A DNA stretch of 64,000 bases from an uncultured Rhodospirillales bacterium (lineage in GTDB: Bacteria; Pseudomonadota; Alphaproteobacteria; Acetobacterales; Acetobacteraceae): the NCBI GenBank assembly GCA_903924855.1, contig CAIYCW010000026.1:62001-126000 (forward strand). The letters run 5' to 3'. A program made the translations under genes and the position numbers. The notes below the pieces were generated by a model. The model saw nothing but the letters and a program-made list of their open reading frames with translations. It was not told where the DNA came from and did not search any database. Shown here piece by piece: positions 34,242 through 43,155 of the stretch; the stretch's first letter is position 1, and each line of letters begins with the position of its first letter.

Positions 34242-35417
34242 TCAACGCCAGCGCCGCAGCCGCTTTATCGCATCCTCGATATCGGCAGTGGGCCCGCAAT
34301 AGCTGAAGCGGACATGGTGGTGGCCGTCCACCCGGTCGAAATCCACACCCGGCGCCGCCGCAATGCCGGTCTCCCGCAACAGGCGGCGGCAGAAGGCCTG
34401 GCTGTCATCGGTGCGGTCGCTGACATCCGCCCAGATGTAGAAGGCACCCTCCGCCGGCGCCAGATTGGCAAACCCGCAGGAAGGCAGCGCCTCCAGCAAC
34501 ATCGCGCGCGACCGGCGATAGACTGCGATGTTGGCCTCAAGCTCCGCACTGCACTCCAGCGCCGCCTCGGCCGCGATCTGCGCAATATGCGGTGCCGAGA
34601 TGAACAGGTTCTGCGCCAGGCCCTCCACCGGGCGGACCAGATCCTCCGGCAGCACCATCCAACCGATGCGCCAGCCCGTCATCGAGAAATACTTGCTGAA
34701 ACTGCTCACCACGATCGCACTTGGCGACACCGCGGCGGTGGACATCGCCTGGCCATAGGTCAACCCGTGATAGATCTCATCACTGATCAGCCGCACCCCG
34801 TTCTCATGGCACCAGGCAGCGATCGCGTGCAGCTCGGCCGGTGACAGCATCGTGCCGGCCGGGTTGCAGGGGCTGGCGACGATCAGCCCATCCGGCCGCG
34901 GGTCGAGCGCCTCCAGCATGGCGATGGTCGGCTGAAACCGTGTGTCGGGCCCGGTCGGCAGCATCACCGGGATCATGCCGAGCGATTGCAGTATGTTGAC
35001 ATAGGGCGGGTAGAACGGCGTTGCCATCGCAACACGGTCCCCGGCATCGAAGGCGGCCAGAAACGCCAGCGGAAACCCGCCCGAGGCCCCAACGGTGATG
35101 GCGATGCGGGCCGGGTCGATCTCCACCCCATACCAGTCCAGGCTGTGCCGGGCGATGCGCCGGCGCAGCGATGGCAGGCCGAGCGCCTCGGTGTAGCCCA
35201 TCGAAAGCCGACTGTGCAGCGCGGCCTGCGCCGCGGCCACGGCCCCTTGCGGGGCGCCGGTGCCGGGCTGGCCGATCTCCATGTGCAGAATGCGCGGCGC
35301 CCCCGGCGGCAGCGCCGCCTGCATCGCGTTGGCGGCGGTGACCACATCCATCACCAGAAAGGCGGGCGAATGCGCGCCCTGCCCGATCTTCAACCGCCCA
35401 CCACGCTGTGACACCAC
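34242..35417 (-). CDS. PLP-dependent aminotransferase (class I/II)
   Basis: The 391-residue fold-type-I enzyme shows EIGQPGTGAP, GYTEALGLPSLRRRIARH, SPCNPAGTML, DEIYHGLTYG and the PLP lysine in SSFSKYFSMTGWRIGW. HHHVRFSYCG, with the substrate arginine, is near the C-terminus. It resembles the aspartate/aromatic aminotransferase group, but specificity cannot be read. The GTG at 35417 directly abuts the stop codon of the upstream gamma-glutamyltransferase-like gene, so coupled translation is likely. Confidence 0.85.
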   Translation of the reverse strand: MVSQRGGRLKIGQGAHSPAFLVMDVVTAANAMQAALPPGAPRILHMEIGQPGTGAPQGAVAAAQAALHSRLSMGYTEALGLPSLRRRIARHSLDWYGVEIDPARIAITVGASGGFPLAFLAAFDAGDRVAMATPFYPPYVNILQSLGMIPVMLPTGPDTRFQPTIAMLEALDPRPDGLIVASPCNPAGTMLSPAELHAIAAWCHENGVRLISDEIYHGLTYGQAMSTAAVSPSAIVVSSFSKYFSMTGWRIGWMVLPEDLVRPVEGLAQNLFISAPHIAQIAAEAALECSAELEANIAVYRRSRAMLLEALPSCGFANLAPAEGAFYIWADVSDRTDDSQAFCRRLLRETGIAAAPGVDFDRVDGHHHVRFSYCGPTADIEDAIKRLRRWR

Positions 35418-36830
35418 TCAGTTACCGCCGATCGCAAGCCCCAGACCGCGCGGATCGGCGGACCAGCCGCAACCGCCGTTCAACTTGGGCAGGATGGTGG
35501 TGCAGGCCAGCACGTCAGCACGGCCCGGCTCGGGCGGGCTTGCCGGCAGATGGCCCTGCAGCCCCTCCAGCAGTCCGAAGGCGGCGGCAACCGGGGCCGC
35601 CTCCTGGCCCGTGCCACCCGCGGCACCCCGGAAGCCCTCCAAGGCGCGGTTGGTCATCATCGCCAGCGACAGCAGCGGCGCCGGCTTGCTCGCGGGCGAC
35701 GCGCCGAGCAGAATCCCGGTCCCCTGCGCCACGCGCCCGGTGCCGAACAGATTGCCCATGCTGACGGCGCACATCGCAGCCTTGCCGTCGTGATCAACCG
35801 CGCCGAACACGGCCGAGGCCGGCAGCGTGCCAAGATCGGCATCCGGCAGCGACTGGTCCAGCAACGCCACCTCCGGTGCCGCACCCCGGCGCAAAGCGCC
35901 CTGGATCGCGGCAACCCGGCGCTGGGCACCGGCCAGATCGGTGTTGTTCTTGATCAGCGCCTCCACCGCCGCCGCGGTGGCAAGCCCACCCGGCACGTTG
36001 GCCGGCAGATAGGCGAAGCTGTCCTGCACGTTGTAGGCGCGCTGCAGGGCGGGGGTGAAGCTTGGCAGGGCGACACGCAGATCGCTGATCGACAGACCGC
36101 CACCGGCCGACGGCATCGCCTCCACCAGGCGCTGGGCCAGCTGCCCCTGATACAGATCGCCAATGCCGGACTGGCGCAGCTTGGCGATGCTGGTGGCAAG
36201 CTCGGGCTGCAACAGCAGGTCGCCTTCACGCAGCGGGACGCCGTTGTGCATGAACACCGACCGCGCACCCGCATCCGCCGAAAGCGGGCCTGCAACCACC
36301 GCAAGATCGCGCAGCAGCGCGCGTGAGACCTGCACACCCAGGCGGGCATATTGCTCGGCAGGGCCCATCAGGCCTTCAACCGGCAGCACGCCGTAGCGTG
36401 CCTGCAACAGCACCAGACCACGTGCCAGCATCGGCACCGAGGCGGGACGGTCGGCCCGGCCGGGATTGGCGGGCGCCACCGCGGGGAACAGGATCGCCTC
36501 CGGATTGCCGCCACCAGGGCCGGTGCTTTTCGGATCATAGGCAAGACACGCGCCACCGGCACCAAGACCCGCGCGCGATGGCAGGGTGACCGCCATGGCA
36601 AAGCCCATCGCGGTCGCGGCATCGGCCGCCGATCCGCCGGAGGCGAGCACGCGGCGCCCGACCAGGGCGGCCTGCGGTTCATCCGCCACCACACCACCGA
36701 TGAAGCCGGCAATGTTGCCTTCCTGCCCCAGCGGCACATCCGGGCTGGAGGAACAGGCCGCCACCAACGGCAAGATGGCGGTGAGCAGGGTCAGCGCCCG
36801 CGACGTCGTGCTGCGTTGCTGTCTTTTCAT
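35418..36830 (-). CDS. Gamma-glutamyltransferase-like lipoprotein with altered nucleophile site
   Basis: The 470-residue protein begins with a lipoprotein signal (LTAILPLVAACSSSPD, lipobox before Cys). The body follows gamma-glutamyltransferases: ASGGSAADAATAMGFAMAVT, SRAGLGAGGACLAYD and MLARGLVLLQARYG. The region NLFGTGRVAQGTGILLG parallels the SGSG-type loop. Where the family has the processing threonine (TTHxSVVD), this protein reads PASAVFGAVD, with serine or alanine instead. It is also shorter than usual (540-580). Autocatalytic processing and transferase activity are therefore doubtful. The next gene, an aminotransferase, is contiguous. Confidence 0.7.
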   Translation of the reverse strand: MKRQQRSTTSRALTLLTAILPLVAACSSSPDVPLGQEGNIAGFIGGVVADEPQAALVGRRVLASGGSAADAATAMGFAMAVTLPSRAGLGAGGACLAYDPKSTGPGGGNPEAILFPAVAPANPGRADRPASVPMLARGLVLLQARYGVLPVEGLMGPAEQYARLGVQVSRALLRDLAVVAGPLSADAGARSVFMHNGVPLREGDLLLQPELATSIAKLRQSGIGDLYQGQLAQRLVEAMPSAGGGLSISDLRVALPSFTPALQRAYNVQDSFAYLPANVPGGLATAAAVEALIKNNTDLAGAQRRVAAIQGALRRGAAPEVALLDQSLPDADLGTLPASAVFGAVDHDGKAAMCAVSMGNLFGTGRVAQGTGILLGASPASKPAPLLSLAMMTNRALEGFRGAAGGTGQEAAPVAAAFGLLEGLQGHLPASPPEPGRADVLACTTILPKLNGGCGWSADPRGLGLAIGGN

Positions 36831-36909
36831 CGCTGGCCACTCCCAGATCCAGTGCAGGACGTGCCATAAACGCCTACGATCCCCCCGGCAACCGCCTCTG
36901 AGGTTAACG

Positions 36910-37665
36910 ATGCGTTCCCTGTTTCCGGCGTTGGCTGTCTGTGCTGCGCTTCTGCTGGGTGCTCCCCACATGGCGTGGGCGCAAACCGCATCCTTCACGC
37001 CGGCACAACGCGCCGAGATCGTCGATATTCTGCGCGACGCGCTGAAGCGCGAACCGTCCATCCTGCGCGATGCGGTGATCGCCCTGCAGGCCGATGACGC
37101 CCGCACCGAGGCCGAAAACCGCGCCGGCCAGTTGGCGCAGTTGACCCCGATGCTGACCGGCAACGCGGCCGATCCGGTGGCCGGCAATCCGCAGGGCCGG
37201 GTTTCCATCGTCGAGTTCTACGACGTGCGCTGCCCGTATTGCCGTCGCATGCTGCCCACATTGGCGAGGCTGCTGAAGGCCAACCCCGATCTGCGGCTGG
37301 TCTACAAGGACCTGCCGGTGTTGGGCCCCGGCTCGGTGATCGGCGCCAAGGCACTGCTCGCCGCCCAGAAACAGGGCGGCTACCAGAAGCTGCATGACGC
37401 GCTGATGAACGGCCCCTCCGAGGTGACGGAGGATCTGGTGCGCAGCCAGGCCCAGCGGCTGGGCCTGGATTGGCCCAAGCTGCAGGCGGACATGAAGGGC
37501 GCTGACATCCAGGGCCGGATCGACGTCAACCTCGCACTGTCCCGCAAGCTCGATCTGCAGGGCACGCCCGCCTACATCATCGGCAGCCGGATCGTGCCGG
37601 GTGCCGAGGAGTTCGACGTGTTGCAGGCGGCCGTGGACGAGGCCCGCCGGACCATGACGCCATAG
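36910..37665 (+). CDS. DsbA-family thioredoxin-like oxidoreductase
   Basis: The 251-residue periplasmic protein has a signal peptide (LFPALAVCAALLLGAPHMAWA), a helical region (about 25-85) and a DsbA-type thioredoxin domain. The active site CPYC lies in VEFYDVRCPYCRRMLP and the cis-proline in LQGTPAYIIGSRIVPG. The inserted helical domain and Com1/ScsC-like N-terminal part suggest a disulfide oxidase or isomerase rather than classic DsbA. ATG 36910 has GAGG 6 nt upstream. It diverges from the gamma-glutamyltransferase-like gene. Confidence 0.85.
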   Translation: MRSLFPALAVCAALLLGAPHMAWAQTASFTPAQRAEIVDILRDALKREPSILRDAVIALQADDARTEAENRAGQLAQLTPMLTGNAADPVAGNPQGRVSIVEFYDVRCPYCRRMLPTLARLLKANPDLRLVYKDLPVLGPGSVIGAKALLAAQKQGGYQKLHDALMNGPSEVTEDLVRSQAQRLGLDWPKLQADMKGADIQGRIDVNLALSRKLDLQGTPAYIIGSRIVPGAEEFDVLQAAVDEARRTMTP

Positions 37666-37691
37666 CGCGTCAGGTCCGAGGCAATCGCCCG

Positions 37692-38441
37692 CTACAGCGT
37701 CCATCCCCCATCGATCACCATCGCCTGGCCGGTGACGAACTGGGCGTCGTTGCTCGCGAGATAGACGGCAAGGGCCGCGATCTCCTCCGGCGTGCCAAGC
37801 CGTCCCATCGCCTGGCGGGCGATGAAGGCCGCGCGCGCTGCTTCCACCGAGCCCGCCACGGCGGCATTGGCGGCAATGCGGTCGTCCAGGCTGGGTGACT
37901 GCACGGTGCCCGGGCAGATCGCGTTGCAGCGAATGCCGGATTTCACGAAATCGGCGGCGATCGACTTGGTCAGCCCGATCACGGCCGCCTTGGTGGTGCC
38001 GTAGATGAAGCGGCCGGGGGCCCCTTTGATCGAGCTGGCGGCCGAGGCCATGTTGATGATCGCCCCCGAGCCCTGCGCCACCATGCCGGGCAGCACCGCC
38101 TGGATCAGGCGGAACATCGACCGCACATTGAGGTTGAAGGCGAAATCCCATTCCGCCTCGGTGGCCTCCAGCACGGTCCCCTGATGCACAAAGCCCGCGC
38201 AGTTGAACAGCACGTCCACCGGGCCGATCTGCGCGGTCAACGCCTGCACGGCCCCGGCGTCCAGCACGTCGAGCGCAGATGTGGTGATGTTGGGCCCCGC
38301 GATCTCGGCCAGTTTGGTGGCGTTGATGTCGGTTGCGATCACCTTCGCCCCCTCGGCCGCAAAGGCCAGCGCGGTGGCGCGGCCGATGCCCTGGGCGCAG
38401 GCGGTGAGAAGGGCGGTCTTGCCAAGCAGGCGTTGGGTCAT
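37692..38441 (-). CDS. SDR dehydrogenase (2-keto-3-deoxy-sugar-acid or 3-hydroxybutyrate type)
   Basis: The 249-residue classical SDR has NAD-binding TACAQGIGRATALAF, NCAGFVHQGTV, the catalytic serine region NMASAASSIKG and YGTTKAAVIGLTKSIA with Tyr/Lys. NAICPGTVQSPSLDDRI is closely like 2-keto-3-deoxy-L-fuconate dehydrogenase and BDH2. It lies about 100 nt downstream of an IlvD/Edd sugar-acid dehydratase on the same strand, which favours oxidation of a 2-keto-3-deoxy sugar acid. ATG 38441 has AAAGGA upstream; the frame is open further without similarity. Confidence 0.82.
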   Translation of the reverse strand: MTQRLLGKTALLTACAQGIGRATALAFAAEGAKVIATDINATKLAEIAGPNITTSALDVLDAGAVQALTAQIGPVDVLFNCAGFVHQGTVLEATEAEWDFAFNLNVRSMFRLIQAVLPGMVAQGSGAIINMASAASSIKGAPGRFIYGTTKAAVIGLTKSIAADFVKSGIRCNAICPGTVQSPSLDDRIAANAAVAGSVEAARAAFIARQAMGRLGTPEEIAALAVYLASNDAQFVTGQAMVIDGGWTL

Positions 38442-38547
38442 GGTGCAATCCTTTGGAGGAGCCGTAGGGCGGAAGCGCGCAGCGCCTCCGCCAAAGGTCT
38501 TTGAGGTGAGATCCCACGGCAGAGGTGCTGAACCTCCGCCCCACGGG

Positions 38548-40350
38548 TCAGTGGTTGTTGCGGGCCTCGCCGCGGGTGTTGAGAATGTCCAGATACAGGG
38601 TCGCCGGCTCCAGGCAGGCGCCGCTGCCGTGCTGGCCAACCATGGAGCGGTAAATCTCCTCCCACGGGGTCTGGTTCTTCAGCACCGGCGGTGTCCAGGC
38701 GGCACGCCGCGCGGCAAGCTCCGCCTCCGGGATCAGCACATCCACCTTGCGGGTGTTGAGGTCGATGCGGATGCGGTCTCCGGTGTTGAGCAATGCCAGC
38801 CCGCCACCAATGGCGGCCTCCGGTGCCACGTTGAGGATCGACGGCGCGGCCGATGTGCCGCTCTGCCGGCCATCGCCCATCGTGGGCAAGGTGGTGATGC
38901 CGCGCTTCAACAGGGCCGCAGGCGGCTGCATGTTCACCACCTCCGCCCCGCCCGGATAGCCCACCGGTCCGCAATTGCGGATGATCAGCACGCTGTCATC
39001 CTCCACCCCCAGATCGGGGTCCTCGATGCGGGCGTGGTAGTCCTCCGGCCCCTCAAACACGATCGCCTTGCCCTCGAACACGTTGGGACGATCGGGGTTG
39101 GACAGGAAGCGGTCCCGGAAGGCCTGATCGATCACGCTGGTCTTCATCACCGCCGATTCGAACAGATTGCCGCTCATAACCACATAGCCGGCGGCGGGTT
39201 TGATCGGCTGATCCCAGGCGCGGATCACATCGCGGTCCGGCTCCGCCACGCCCGCCAGGTTCTCGGCATAGGTCTTGCCGGTGACGGTGCGCACGCTGCC
39301 ATCGATGCGACCGGCTTTCAGCAATTCCCTCATCACGCCGGGAATGCCGCCGGCGCGGTGGAATTTCTCGCCGAGATAGCGCCCGGCCGGCTGGCAATCC
39401 ACCAGCAGCGGCACGCCCTCCCCCATCTCCTGCCAGTCATCGAGTGTGTGCGGAACGCCCATATGGCGCGCGATGGCGATCATGCTGATCGGACAGTTGG
39501 ACGACGCACCAATGGCCGCCGCCGCCACCACCGCGTTGCGAAACGCCGTGTGCGTCATGATGTCCGACGGGCGAAGATTCTCATGCACCATGTCCACGAT
39601 GCGCCTGCCGGTGGCATAGGCCATCTCGCCACGCTCGCGATACGGCCCCGGAATGGCGGCACAGCCCGGCAGCGACATGCCGAGCGCCTCGGCCAGCGAA
39701 TTCATCGAAAGCGCGGTGCCCATCGTGTTGCAATGCCCGACCGACGGGGCGGAGGCACACACCATGTCCATGAACTGGTGATAGTCGATCTTGCCCTCCG
39801 CCAGCATCTTGCGCGCTTCCCAGACGATGGTGCCGGAGCCGGCGAGCTTGCCGCCATACCACCCATCCAGCATCGGCCCGCCGGACAGCACGATGGCGGG
39901 GATGTTGACGGTGGCGGCCCCCATCAGCATGGCGGGCGTGGTCTTGTCGCAGCCGGTGGTGAGCACAACGCCGTCCAGCGGGTAGCCGTGCAGCACCTCC
40001 ACCAGCGACAGATAGGCAAGGTTGCGATCCAGCGCCGCCGTCGGCCGCTTGCCGGTCTCCTGGATCGGATGCACCGGGAATTCCAGCGGAATGCCGCCGG
40101 CATCGCGAATGCCGTCACGCACACGGGTGGCGAGGTCGATATGGTGGCGGTTGCAGGGCGACAGATCCGAGCCGGTCTGCGCGATGCCGATCACCGGCTT
40201 GCCGGATTGCAGCTCGCCGCGCGAGAGGCCGAAATTGGTGTAGCGCTCGACATAAAGCGCCGTCATGCCCGGATCATGCGGGTTGTCGAACCACCGCCGG
40301 CTGCGCAGACGCGGGCGATAATCAGCATGGTCGTCTGACGGATGGTCCAT
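38548..40350 (-). CDS. IlvD/Edd family sugar-acid dehydratase (L-arabonate/D-xylonate type)
   Basis: These Fe-S enzymes turn aldonic acids into 2-keto-3-deoxy acids. The 600-residue protein has cluster cysteines in SDLSPCNRH, TTGCDKTTPAML and SVGHCNTMGT. Family motifs SLPGCAAIPGPYRERGEMAY, GASSNCPISMIAI and MGDGRQSGTSAAPSI are also present. Sequence style (RSRRWFDNP, MTALYVERYTNFG) fits the L-arabonate/D-xylonate/L-fuconate branch, not branched-chain IlvD. With the downstream SDR it can form two steps of a non-phosphorylating sugar pathway. ATG 40350 is chosen as the usual start. Confidence 0.87.
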   Translation of the reverse strand: MDHPSDDHADYRPRLRSRRWFDNPHDPGMTALYVERYTNFGLSRGELQSGKPVIGIAQTGSDLSPCNRHHIDLATRVRDGIRDAGGIPLEFPVHPIQETGKRPTAALDRNLAYLSLVEVLHGYPLDGVVLTTGCDKTTPAMLMGAATVNIPAIVLSGGPMLDGWYGGKLAGSGTIVWEARKMLAEGKIDYHQFMDMVCASAPSVGHCNTMGTALSMNSLAEALGMSLPGCAAIPGPYRERGEMAYATGRRIVDMVHENLRPSDIMTHTAFRNAVVAAAAIGASSNCPISMIAIARHMGVPHTLDDWQEMGEGVPLLVDCQPAGRYLGEKFHRAGGIPGVMRELLKAGRIDGSVRTVTGKTYAENLAGVAEPDRDVIRAWDQPIKPAAGYVVMSGNLFESAVMKTSVIDQAFRDRFLSNPDRPNVFEGKAIVFEGPEDYHARIEDPDLGVEDDSVLIIRNCGPVGYPGGAEVVNMQPPAALLKRGITTLPTMGDGRQSGTSAAPSILNVAPEAAIGGGLALLNTGDRIRIDLNTRKVDVLIPEAELAARRAAWTPPVLKNQTPWEEIYRSMVGQHGSGACLEPATLYLDILNTRGEARNNH

Positions 40351-40497
40351 GGTAGCGTTCCCGGGTGTATGTTGGGTGGCAGGGTGAAACCTGCCGCAGG
40401 GCGCTGTCAATCGCAGCCACGGACCAGCATGGCGCGGCAAATGCACAAAATATCCGAACAATTCTATAAGCGAATGATTTGTCTTTGCTGCGCTGCG

Positions 40498-43149
40498 ATG
40501 CTAGATCACGAGCGAGTGAAGTATCATGATCGCCGCAGGGTCGATCAGCCGGAGCGCCAGTTCTTGATCAACGTCTCGCGGCATGCAGTCTGGCTGACCA
40601 TGACAGTGATTGTGCTGGCACTTGTGTCATCCGCTTCACGTCCGGGCCGGGCCGACACCGCCGCTCCTGCCAACACATCCGCGTCACCCGCGGTCCAGTC
40701 CGCCCGCGGATTGGCTGCCCTTCTGATCGACAAGGCCAAGTTCTGGTCGGGGCATGGCCGCGCCGATGATGCCGCCAGCAGCGTCCAACGCGCCTTGCAG
40801 CTCGACCCGACCTATGTGCCGGCGCTCGTCATGGCGGCACGCATGGCGCTGGATTCTGGAGATGCGAAAAGTGCCGAGGCCTATCTGACGACGCTGAAGC
40901 GTGTGGCGCCCAACGATCCGGAGCTGGCTCTGCTGACGGATCAGCAGGCGATGGAACCGGCCCGGGCACGTCTGCTGGCCGAAGCTCGAACCCTGGCCCA
41001 GCAAGGGCATGGCCCGCAGGCGATCGCCAAATACAAGGCGTTGTTCGGCAACAAGACACCGCCTGACTCACTGGCGCTTGAATATTATCCGCTCGTGGTG
41101 GGGGCATCACCGCAAGGATCGGTCGAGGCGGATCAGGCGCTGGATGCGATGGAGCAGATCGCCAATGCTCACCCGGAATCGCTGGCCATTCAGCACGCCT
41201 ATGCGCATGCCCTGACCTTTGACGAGGAACGGCGCGGCGATGGCGTGGATGTTCTGGCCAAGCTGGCGCAGAACCCGGCCATGACCCGGGAGGTGACTCC
41301 GGAATGGCGTCAGGCGCTGATCTGGTCCGGCGCATCGATCAGGTCGCGCGATCAGCTCGACATCTATCTGCAGACCCATCCGAGCGACCCCGAGCTGGAT
41401 CAGCTTGAGGCACGCATGCAATCGGAACTGCCGACGCGCTCGCTGTTCAAGCAGATGCAGGCGAACCAGGCGTTGAACGAGGGCAACATCGCCGACGCGG
41501 CACAGCTCTACAGCGACTCCTATTCGTTGGATCACGCCAATCTGGACGCGCTGGTGATGGTCGCGGCCTTGCGGCTGCAACAGGGCCGGGTGGCGGAATC
41601 CGACCAGTTGCTCGCCAAGGCCATCGCGGCGGCACCGGAACGCCGCAACGAGTTCCTGGCCATGCTCGGCCGTGATCCGGCATCACAGAAAAAGGCCGCC
41701 GAGGCCGGCGCCAGGATTGCCAGCGAAGCCTTCGCCAAAATCGACACATTGGCCCGCGCCGGCAAATTCGCCGAGGCCGAGGCCCAGCTGCGGCACCTGA
41801 TGGGCGATCACCCGGATGCCGGCAGCCTGATGCAGCTGGCGGATCTGCAGCGGCGCGGCGGTCATCCCGACCTCGCCCTGGCAACGCTGCGCCGCGCGGT
41901 GGAAACTGCCCCGGAGAACGGGGCCGCCAACATGACGCTTGGCTCCGCCCTGATCGGCGCCGATCAGCTGGAGCAGGCGCGACCCTATCTGGACAAGGCG
42001 GCCGCCATCTTCCAGCGCGGCGGAGAGGCGGCCAGCCAGCGCGCCCTGATGGGGGCGCAGGCCGAGTGGCATCGCAAATCGGCGGCGCGTCTGACCGATC
42101 CCGCCGCCCGTCTGGCAGAACTGCGCCAGGCGATGCAGTCCGATCCGCAGAACCCCTGGTTGCGGCTGGATGTGGCGCGCACGCTGCAACCAACCGACCC
42201 CGAGCAGGCGCGCGAGGTGATGGCGCCGGTGGTGCAGGCGGCCAATGATCCGGCCTCCGCCACCAACGGGCAGGCACTGGAGGCGACCTTCATCTGGGCC
42301 AGGCTGCTGGGCGATGATGCCAGCGCGGAGGCTCTGGCCGCCATGGTGCCGCAGGCCCAGCGCAGCCCGGCCATGGCGGAGGCGATCCAGCAGGCCCTGA
42401 TCCGCAAGCAGCTGGCTTCCGCCCAGAAGCGCACCAACCCGGCACTGGCCATGCTGCGCCTGGCCGCACGCCCCGATCCCACGGGCGTGCGCGGCAGCAT
42501 GATCGGCCCAGCGCTGGCGCGGCTGCAGGGCGGGGTTGGGCTGCAGCAGGCGCTGGAGGGCGGCCTCGCCGCAACACCGCCGCCGGCCACGGCAACACGG
42601 CTGCGCTACGCCTATCTGCTGCTGGGGGCCGGGCAGACCGAAGCCGCGAAATCCATGGTGGCCCCTTTGGCTGATGCGAGCCTGTCCGAGGCGCAGCGCC
42701 ATGATCTGGCACAGCTGTCAGACCAGATCACGCAGACCGATGCCCGACTGGCGTTGGAGCGCCACGATCCGAACAGGGCGGCGGCTTTGCTGGCCCCGCT
42801 GGTGGCGCGGGGCGACGGCGATGCCACGCTGCAACTGCTGCAGACGCAGGTCGATCTCGCCCGCGGCAAACCCGCTGACATGCTGGACCGTGTGGTGGCG
42901 CTGAGCCGGCAGAACCCCGCCGACATGCAACGCCGCAACATCGCCATCAACACCGCCCTGGCGGCGGGGCGGACCGAAATCGCAGCCACCCTGGCCGCCG
43001 AAGGCCTTCAACTGGACCCCGCCAATGTCGGCTTGCTGATGCAGGCCGCCCAGGTGGAACGCCAGCGCGGCCATGAGGCGGCGGCGATGCAGCTGTTGCT
43101 GCGCGCGCGGGACGCCCGCAGCAAGGCGATTGCCGCAGGCGCCGGCTGA
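40498..43149 (+). CDS. Exported TPR protein, probable N-terminal (scaffold) half of BcsC
   Basis: BcsC normally joins a periplasmic TPR scaffold to an outer-membrane barrel. This protein of about 883 residues has a signal peptide or anchor (AVWLTMTVIVLALVSSAS) and then TPRs throughout. BcsC-like markers include ALLIDKAKFWSGHGRADDAA, AIAKYKALFG, PPDSLALEYYPLVVG, RRGDGVDVLAKLAQ and ALNEGNIADAAQLYSDSYSLD. It stops at the end of the TPR array (AAAMQLLLRARDARSKA), and no barrel follows. The barrel is encoded at 16980-19070. The start is uncertain: ATG 40498 or GTG 40516, with in-frame codons up to 40342. It stands alone, divergent from the dehydratase gene. Confidence 0.75.
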   Translation: MLDHERVKYHDRRRVDQPERQFLINVSRHAVWLTMTVIVLALVSSASRPGRADTAAPANTSASPAVQSARGLAALLIDKAKFWSGHGRADDAASSVQRALQLDPTYVPALVMAARMALDSGDAKSAEAYLTTLKRVAPNDPELALLTDQQAMEPARARLLAEARTLAQQGHGPQAIAKYKALFGNKTPPDSLALEYYPLVVGASPQGSVEADQALDAMEQIANAHPESLAIQHAYAHALTFDEERRGDGVDVLAKLAQNPAMTREVTPEWRQALIWSGASIRSRDQLDIYLQTHPSDPELDQLEARMQSELPTRSLFKQMQANQALNEGNIADAAQLYSDSYSLDHANLDALVMVAALRLQQGRVAESDQLLAKAIAAAPERRNEFLAMLGRDPASQKKAAEAGARIASEAFAKIDTLARAGKFAEAEAQLRHLMGDHPDAGSLMQLADLQRRGGHPDLALATLRRAVETAPENGAANMTLGSALIGADQLEQARPYLDKAAAIFQRGGEAASQRALMGAQAEWHRKSAARLTDPAARLAELRQAMQSDPQNPWLRLDVARTLQPTDPEQAREVMAPVVQAANDPASATNGQALEATFIWARLLGDDASAEALAAMVPQAQRSPAMAEAIQQALIRKQLASAQKRTNPALAMLRLAARPDPTGVRGSMIGPALARLQGGVGLQQALEGGLAATPPPATATRLRYAYLLLGAGQTEAAKSMVAPLADASLSEAQRHDLAQLSDQITQTDARLALERHDPNRAAALLAPLVARGDGDATLQLLQTQVDLARGKPADMLDRVVALSRQNPADMQRRNIAINTALAAGRTEIAATLAAEGLQLDPANVGLLMQAAQVERQRGHEAAAMQLLLRARDARSKAIAAGAG

Positions 43150-43155
43150 GCCCTG

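Noticed and set aside
36904-38544. 546-codon minus-strand open frame
   Set aside because: It covers the DsbA-like gene in antisense and the SDR gene in the wrong frame; both real genes have intact motifs.
38203-40338. 711-codon plus-strand open frame
   Set aside because: It is antisense to the IlvD/Edd dehydratase, whose cysteine motifs are clear.
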